From Piezodorus guildinii (lineage: Eukaryota; Arthropoda; Insecta; Hemiptera; Pentatomidae): a stretch of DNA of 64,000 nt. This document shows positions 56,401 to 64,000 of the stretch, piece by piece (position 1 is the stretch's first letter; every line of letters begins with the position of its first letter). The stretch covers positions 96,401,237-96,465,236 of the forward strand of contig CM041292.1 in NCBI GenBank assembly GCA_023052935.1. The letters are read 5' to 3'. The position numbers and the translations under genes are program-made. The notes under the pieces are model-generated. The model did no database searches. It saw nothing but the letters and a program-made list of their open reading frames with translations, and was not told the origin of the DNA.

Positions 56401-59400
56401 GAAGTATTGTGATCGTGAAAACTTTCGAATTCCAGTTTTCAACAGAAATACACGTTTTAGGGTCCCCTGAGTCCAAATAACCACCTTTTTTCGATTTTCT
56501 CAAAAACGGTTCCGACGATTTTGATTAAACTCACTATATCGATGTAAAATTTGATGGGCTTTAATATCATGTAGTTTTCATTCTGATTAAAATGGTCTGA
56601 CAAGGCTTAAATGCCGATATTTTACTTTTTTTTTTCTGTAAAGTACCTTTAATTTTGGAGATTTTTTAAAAATAAATATATTATCGTGTTACCACCGATG
56701 AAAAACACATAAATATATAAGTTGAATGAATTCAATATCTAACTAAAGGAGAAAACTGAAAAAATATTTTTTTATTTTGAACATAGTAACAGTAATATAC
56801 ACGTATAATATACCATTGGAAAGCTAAAGCTTTTAGAATAAATATTATCTAATGAACAAACTTGTAAAAGTTAATAAAGAGTGATGAAAAGCCGATAAAT
56901 CTGATTATTTTAGATAATATTATAAGTATAATAGATTTTTTAATAAAGCACACGTTCTATAGAAATTCAATTTAATTATTTCTTTAATGGTTTCACGTAT
57001 TTGTATATCTAACTGTATTAGAAAATCCTTACATTGATTTTAAAAATGGTGGTAAGTGAAAGTCGTGTGTTGCCCGCACCAGATTTTTTTCTTGATAATA
57101 AAGTGCACAATTAAACAATGAAAATATTTAAAAAACTAAGAAAAAAACAAACATATTGTTACCAATAGAATTGCTTTCACAATTTTTCTGCAAATCACTA
57201 TATTTAGATTGTGAACAGTCATCATTTATCATTTTGTGACTCTCAAATAATGGAGCACCATCATAACAAATAGGTGGATGGTAAGCTTCTTGGTTAAATG
57301 TCTTCTGCCATAGAAAAGTACAGGAGCATCGTAGAGGATTTCCTAATTTAACATCACATTAATATAACAAATATCTACAATAAAAATAAATTATAATAAA
57401 TATTGAAGATAAAAGTGAAAATGGAAAATATTTCTTAAAACTTTATCATTAATAAAGGAGAGATAATCTTAATTTCCAAATTCGCTTTGAATTATTAAAT
57501 TTATCTTGAATTTTTGAGAATATATTAACTAGATAAAGTTATGTACAAACCAAATTTATTTCCAAAACTAAAGAAAAAAAATGCAAGATTATATCAAGTA
57601 CAAAGAAAAAATTACTAATAAGTCATTACTTTGCTTTATTTACATATTTTAAATAATATTTTTAGATTAAAATAAGTTTCTAGCATCAAATTAAAACAGA
57701 AATTCAACAAATCTACTAGTGAAAACTGCATATAAACAACTGAAAACATAAATAAGTTTGAAAAAAACAGAGTAACTAATTTTTAAAGTAGGTTCTGTAC
57801 TTCATGGATCATAGTAGCAGGTTCACAATTACGTGTTTAAATCTTGTATGTTTGTTAATCTGCCAACTATATAACAAAGCTTTTATTACCTTCAATATCG
57901 ATTTGATATATGGTACTTCTTAAAGGTTGGAGCGCAGTCTCTGAAATAGAAACCAATCGGTTCTTTCTTAAGCTGAGAACTCTGAGATGTGTCATTTTTT
58001 CAAAAGGAGAACCTTGGATAGAACATATATTGTTACCATCCATCTGAGAAAAAAACAAAAAAACATTAGAAGTAGGTATTAAAAGTATTGTTTTGTTCTT
58101 AAAATTAATGATTTAGAAAAATTAATAATAACAAAGGATGCATTTCTGAAAATAATTTTGTGTCAAATTAAAAACATTCAAAAATGACCAGTAAAAACAT
58201 AACACATTTTGCAAAAATAACTAATATATTAATTTTATACTATTAACTCACTAAACAGTAAAACTTAAACAGTAGATTTTCGATTAAGTAATGATCACTA
58301 TTAATTATTTTGTAAATCTAATTACTTTTTTGTATAGTTTAGATAATTTGGGCATTCTGAGTGGGTAATTAGGAAAATAGGTCATACTGAAAAAGTTCTA
58401 TTTTCTTTACTAAAAGTAATAAGAAATTATAAACTATATGTTTAGGCTTGCAAAAAATGTTACGGACAAATCAGTATAACATAACTATGAATACAATATA
58501 CCTATGGTAGAAGTATATTGGTCCTTATTGTTTTTATTTTTCAATTTTTTTTTTTATTTTTACTATAATTAAACTAAATTTTAAAAAAAGAAAAGAATAT
58601 GGCAATTTTATAATTGAACATTATGTTTAGATAAAAATACTACCTTTAGCTGGATAAGGGAATTTAAATTAGGTATTCCAGGGCTACTAAGTTTTGACAG
58701 TCTATTGTGGCTAATGTCGAGTATTTCCATTGATTTAACACCATGAAGCCCAATCTTGTCCAAGCTTGCCAAGTGATTATGACTCAGGTTCATCACCAAT
58801 AGGTTGGGTACACCAGTAAAAGCATCACTAGCCAAATGGGAGATCTGATTTTGTTGAAGATCTATGTCTGTCAGAGCAGGCAAATCTGAGAAGGCTGCAC
58901 TCGGTATAGTACCCAATTTATTTCTAGAAAGCTTTAAGGTGACCAGAGATGCTAATGACCTTATTACATGAGGTGAAATAAACTGAATTTGATTGTTATC
59001 CAAATCTAGGACTGTTAGGTTTCCCATGTTAACGAATGTACCTTCCAATAAAGTCTCAATTTTATTTCCTGACAAGTTCAGATAAGAAAGAGATTTAAGA
59101 TTATATAATGGTCCTAGAATCTGTTTGATTCTGTTGTAGCTTAGATCTAGAAATTTCAGTTCTCCAAGCTTTGTTAGTGGGTTTGGAAAAGATGATAAAG
59201 CATTGTTCGACAATGATACTTCTTCTAGTAACCTGAAAAAAAAAAAGAAAAAAAGTTTTCATTGATCTGTGAGGCATGCAAATTTCATTAACATTTTTAT
59301 GTGTTTATTAGCATGGATTTTGATTTTCAAGTCAACGTTTTCCTATCTCCAAGAACATAGGTTCTTAAATGAACCTTAAAGAAAAAAATTGTAAAACCTG

Positions 59401-62400
59401 ATTTCTTTGAGTGTTTCTGAGATAACAGCATTATAATTTTCTTTCTCAGTAAACGAAAAATCCCTCTGTTTCTAGTGTTCTATTCAATTACTTTCAAAGC
59501 TATCATTAGGATTCTGGTCTCGTTTAACTTTTTTTTTTTTTTTCTTTTTCTTTTCATAATGTTTAGTATTATCAGCAGGCAAATTAAAAACATCATTCTA
59601 AACATTTTTCCTTCATCGCCAACATTTTGTGTCTTAATATTTTCAGTGATAATATTAGTAATGTCCCAAAAAAAACCCCGACTTTTAACCATTTCCAAAC
59701 ATTGTATCCACTCCTCAATGGTCATCTGAACTCATCTTACAATACACCATTATATTTCAATATGGTTGCTGGTTTGACGATTATATGCCAAACATAAGAA
59801 AGTGGCAAAATAATTGACTTTTTCTTCAGCGATTTATTGGGAATATATTTTGAATTACGACAAGTCTATTGAACATGTCCTTTAGAAAATTAATTTTAGC
59901 TAAAGTTCTTGACGCTTTATCTTTCGTGTAGAAGACATCTTTTATTAATGAAAGCGTCACGTTCGAGTTAGCTTTTCCGGTTTTTATATTTTTCAGTTTT
60001 TATATTCTTCGGAATGTCAGTATCACCTTAAAGCATCTTAGGCTTATAAAAATTCTTTGGGTACAGAACTAAACCTCATTTCTTCTCTGATGTCTCAATA
60101 TTACTATTCATAAATTACTTAGTTTGGTTCATGGAGCTATTTAGGTTATCTTTCATCGGAGACAGATCACATTTCGTCTTCTATCTCTTTTTTCTAAATA
60201 CCACAGGTTCTTTCGTTTTAATTGCTTAAATTTACATAAAAAATTGGATAAACACTGTTTGTGATACCATGTAGTAATGTTTAAAACAAAGGAGCTGAAG
60301 ATAATACTCATTTAGGAAACATTCTGAGTTATTTCTTGAAGGAAATCTCATTACTCTCAGAAGTGCATTAACAGAAAGAAGAAGAAACTTTATTTATTTA
60401 CATAATATTTACAATGTACACTCAATACAAATATGTTTGGTTTCATGATTTCACTGGACCTTTTTTCATGATAACAGAGTTTCAATCATCCTTTGAATTT
60501 ACTAATGATCAAACAATATTTTGTTTAAGACAGTAGGAAAAGTAACAAAAAAAAAAAAAAAAAAAAAAACCTACACAATATAAATTACAATATTAATTTG
60601 TTTGTTTATTTGTTTATTTATTTAACGTACCTTTATGCTGTTGTGGCTAATCGGACGATGCTACAGTGGGAGTTTTAAATTTTGCCTATCCAGGTTTTAT
60701 TAGGATAGGAATCTTTAACGAGTACCTGACATCGCACAGGCTCGGGACCACCTTTTAACGTCCCCTCCGAAGGACGGCATAACTAAGGATTTTTTACTCC
60801 CATTAAAAAATCCTAGGGCTACCTGCGGGTTTGAACCCGGGACCTTTGGCATAGGAAGCTGTTATGCTAACCACCCTGCTACAGGTAATTCCCAATATTA
60901 ATTTAAAAGTACATGTTTGGTTCTTTTGTGCGTGTAGCGCTTTAGTGATGTTTTTTTGTAATTACCAATTTCTAGTTTTAACGGGTTTTCAGAAACTGTG
61001 GTTTTATCAAAATAGTTTTTGGTTACTGTGTAGATATGCTGTTTTAATGTTGGAAGATTTAGTTCAAAGAGCATTTTTGAAATTTTAGTATATCTTGGGT
61101 AGTTGTTGATGATTCGCATACATTAAGTGCATTAAGATTTATTGCAAGACTATCCACAGATCACTGCCAGCTGAAAAAACACCTCTTTATTAAAGAATTG
61201 ACTGAAACACTAATCAAGTTTACTTTATGGAAGGTTGTGATGATCTAGCAAGAATATAGTTCTTTTCAATTGATATATATTTTTTGGCACAGCTCTGAAT
61301 TTTAAATTTACCACAAAAAGATGTATTAAATTAAGCTTTGGGGATTCAAAAAAATGATAAAAATGTTCTCGTATCCGAAATTATTCTGTAGACTTCGACT
61401 AATATTCTATTAGTTAAAGTTTTACCTCAAATCAGTTAGAGCTCCTTTATTTTTAAATTCTTTTTCACCTTAACACCAGTTAGTAACATTTAATAATACA
61501 CCATTTCCGATAATCCTTCCAAAAATCTGAGAAGATAATGTATGCGGTTCCTTCTAACATAAAACTGTCATTGAAGAAAAGACAGTGAGCACGGTCACCT
61601 CCAAGAGCTCATATCAAATTTTATATTCCTAGACAATTTCTGCTTTTTGTATTTTCGTATATAACTGATAACTTCAATATAAATTGAAAAAAGAAAAGAA
61701 AAATTAATGTATTTATAAATTAAAATGAGTTATTGATCTTCGTAGATAAACTAGCTATAAAATATAAAACAAACAAGTATAATATAAGTAATAACTTACT
61801 TGCAACTTTCAAATGCTTGATCAGGTAACGAAGCAATTTCATTTCTATTCAGATTAATTGATTTTAGTTGTCCATTTTCTCGAAACAAGGATGGTTTTAT
61901 GGTAGCCAATCTGTTGCCACTCAAGTCTAGCTCCTGGAGTCTTCTCAAATCTCTAAATGCATTCAAATGTATGTCATTTATCCTATTATCGTGAAAATCT
62001 AACTCCTCCAGTCTACCTAAGCCGTCCAAAGAGCGCTCATCAATTTGTAGCAATCCATTTTCAGCTAGCAGTAGTTTACGAAGTAGTGGCATTGATATTA
62101 GTGCTTCCGAAGGTAGGTGTCCTAATTTGTTCCCTAATAAGTAAATAAATTATTAAACTTTCTTTTTTTTCAGAGCATTTGAAATAAACTGACATTCTCA
62201 TGATTGCTTAAAGTAATAATTGTTTTCAATATAAGAAGAACATCTGGCAAAATTGCAAACTTAAAAATCTTGAGGGTGTGACTAACTCTCCAAAAAATGA
62301 GTATATTATGAATTAAAATATTCTTACCACTAAGATTTAAAAGCCTTAGAGCTGGTAATAGCAGATCAGGAGAAGGTGTTCTGGGCAGAGCAGTAATTCT

Positions 62401-64000
62401 GTTGTTTGATAGGTGAAGTAATTCCAGTGCCCGTGGAAGCCCTGGCACTATTCCTGTCAGTTTATTCCAGCTCATATCCAACTCAAATAGATTGTTCAAG
62501 TGATTAAATGTCTGAGGTTGAATGAGATCAATCGCATTTCTAGATAGATTCACATGTTCAAGTGCAGTGGTTCCCAGGAAGGAAGCAGGGTCAATAATGA
62601 ATAAGTTATTACTGCTTACATCGAGGCGGCGCAATGAAGGCAGATTGGCCAATACTCGTCGATCTATTCTTCGAAATTCATTTTGAGATAAATCCAGTCC
62701 CTGTGAGCATTACAAAATTAGGAAGCATTATTTCCTTTATTATGGGCAGAACTATTTTTCATAAGTTTGAATAACCACAAATTAAAAAAAAAAAAAAAAA
62801 TGATGGTAACATGATCTAAATAAATATGTTATTTGAATAAAATAATGTAAATTACATTTTATTAACATTCGTCATCAACACATTAACTGTTTTGAAATCA
62901 ATATTTATGTGATTATCTGAAAAAAAAGAAGGCAATTTAATGTTGAAAAAAACTATACTATACATTACCTTTAGATTTGGTAGATTCCAGAGAGGCATTT
63001 CCAGATAATTAGAGAGTGAATTGTTACTTAATCTTAGCTCTCTTAAAGAAGGCATGCCAGAAAACGCTTCTCGAACAACTCGCTTAAGAAGATTGTTATT
63101 GAGGTGCAGCCGTTCCAATGTAGGATGGCCTCGCAGTGCTCCGAACATAATATCCTGCAGGTAGTTGTTACTCATATCAAGAAATTTAATTCGCGGCAAA
63201 GTTTCTAAAATTGTTGTTAGGTACATTACATGATCAAGCTGATTATTAACTAGAGATATTTCTTCTAGTTGACTGTCATAAGATTGTAAGAAAAATTCCG
63301 AATGAATCCTTTGGATTTTATTATTGCTGAGATCTAGTTTAATAAGTGATGGAAGTCGGTGGAAAGAGCCTCTATGTATTTCTGTAATTCTATTGTCGTT
63401 CATATACAATTCCGTTAGAGGTGGTATATCTACAAAAGTCGTTTCTTTTATCGATTCAATTGCGTTACCCGAAAGTTTTAAAACAGCCAAGTGGGGGAGT
63501 TCTCTTATAGCCCTACCTATTTCACCAGCATCATTCAGCTGATTGTCTGATAAGTCAATCTCCTTCAAAGAAGGGAGTCTCACAAAGGATCTCGGGTGGA
63601 CCCAGCTGATGCCAGATCCTGAAAAATTTGCCAATGCAAGCCTAGGAGCATCTTGAAGAGAAGAAGGGCCTAGATTAGAAAGGCGGGATGATCTAACCAA
63701 ATGAAGCTGTTCCAGGGCCTCAAGCTTATTCAGTCTACCAGGACTGATTTCCGTTAGGGATGGCAGTTCAGTAAGTAAATAGCGGAGTCTTTTCAAGCCC
63801 GAAAAAGATGGAAGGCGCTGTACGAATCCAGCTTTTATCGTCACGGCTTCCAGTTTATCGAGACCTTCAAATACATCTTCTGGCAAACTTCGAAGTTCAT
63901 GCTCTACGATAAATACTTCCAATAAACTAGCTTCAAGACCTCCTAACCAGTTCGAGGAAAGCCTTTCTAATTTGTTATTTCGTAGCATAAGCCGAGTTAC
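53437..64000 (-). CDS. Gene C: large leucine-rich-repeat cell-surface protein, 5' end outside the window
   Basis: Visible exons in transcript order are >64000-62969, 62700-62328, 62133-61800, 59232-58644, 58043-57890, 57342-57163, 55833-54907 and 53846-53437. All borders are GT-AG with matching phases, giving about 1330 residues here. The first five exons are uninterrupted typical 24-residue LRRs, for example LVTLKLSRNKLGTIPSAAF and LTELYMNDNRITEIHRGSF. Exon 57342-57163 forms an LRRCT cap (NPLRCSCTFLWQ, then spaced cysteines). The next exon is a Ser/Thr/Pro-rich stalk. The last ends in YLLLLLLLVLAIK and stop, a short hydrophobic tail that suggests GPI anchoring. Length and design fit insect artichoke or chaoptin-like proteins, which act in cell adhesion and matrix. 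The exact orthologue is not settled. Confidence 0.85.
54196..54385 (+). mobile_element. SINE-A 3' fragment in the last intron of gene C
   Basis: The blocks GGTGATCCTGGACCTGTGCA, GATCGCTATCCTAAC, ATAGGTAAAATTTAGGACTA and GATTAGCCACTG match the SINE-A body. The tail is AAATGAATAAACGAACAAAC. The head is degenerate. Confidence 0.65.
54907..55833 (-). CDS. Gene C stalk exon
   Basis: A single 309-codon exon with low-complexity Ser, Thr and Pro content (TTSSTNVVISTAGTTAIPP, SSSTPTPFQLPL) and acidic patches (YFYEYVDYEE). Such a segment is likely extended and O-glycosylated, lifting the LRR domain from the membrane. The apparent ATG at 55870 lies upstream of the splice acceptor and is not a start. 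Confidence 0.8.
56366..57090 (+). repeat. 880-bp repeat family, internally deleted copy in a gene C intron
   Basis: Both ends are present (ACTTTCACTTACTATATACA; GGTAAGTGAAAGTCGTGTG then TTGCCCGCACCA). About 150 bp after GAGTCCAAATAACCA are missing relative to 30276-31175. GATTTTTT flanks both ends. Confidence 0.82.
60600..60892 (-). mobile_element. SINE-A, complete, in a gene C intron
   Basis: Same structure as 42007-42294: head with TACCTGTAGCAGGGTGG, B box GGGTTCAAACCC, tail AAATAAATAAACAAATAAAC. It is flanked by a 12-bp duplication CAATATTAATTT (60588-60599 and 60893-60904). Confidence 0.9.

Noticed and set aside
57867..58058. Start codon near 58058 for a small LRR protein
   Set aside because: The interval is an internal exon of gene C with a splice acceptor at 58044; the upstream Met is intronic.
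59475..59729. Overlapping frames on both strands
   Set aside because: Intron of gene C with T-rich and A-rich stretches; no splice support or domain.

Overview
This is an AT-rich, intron-containing eukaryotic window, most likely from an insect. The evidence is spliced genes with GT-AG introns, mariner, Tc1, jockey-like, RTE-like and CR1-like elements, Lys-type retrotransposon primer sites, tRNA-derived SINEs, and a leucine-rich-repeat surface protein of the artichoke/chaoptin type. No prokaryotic operon, CRISPR array or rRNA gene was seen. I reconstructed gene models by eye from reading frames and splice sites.

Layout. Bases 1-4200 are a large palindromic, foldback-like element cut by the left window edge. 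It has 21-bp minisatellite ends, arms built of 109-bp tandem units, and a mariner inserted in the left arm. Bases 4365-5062 are a dispersed repeat. Bases 5426-6836 are a 5'-truncated jockey-like LINE. Bases 7052-14639 are one LTR retrotransposon whose two 453-bp LTRs read as identical. It keeps PBS, PPT and a gag-like frame but has no recognisable pol; A/T-rich tracts and a solo LTR of another family fill the interior. Bases 14640-18275 hold rearranged repeats only.

Three host genes, all on the minus strand, fill the rest. Gene A (18276-29400, six exons, about 279 aa) and gene B (37084-44465, six exons, about 380 aa) are tandem paralogues of the GLYAT-like branch of the GNAT acyltransferases. 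Their exon pattern is almost the same, and gene B has an extra acidic N-terminal extension. Gene C (53437 to beyond 64000, eight exons visible, about 1330 aa here) is a secreted or membrane-anchored LRR protein. It has an LRRCT cap, a Ser/Thr/Pro-rich stalk and a short hydrophobic C-terminal tail.

Introns and intergenic DNA are packed with transposons. The 5-kb last intron of gene A holds a LINE tail, an LTR element, an RTE-like LINE and a mariner fragment. Gene B intron 1 holds a SINE with a 15-bp target duplication and a decayed mariner. Gene C introns hold SINEs and an unnamed repeat of about 880 bp that recurs through the window. Several repeat families here (the foldback element, the 880-bp family, a palindromic MITE and two tRNA-SINE families) are the best candidates for undescribed entities.
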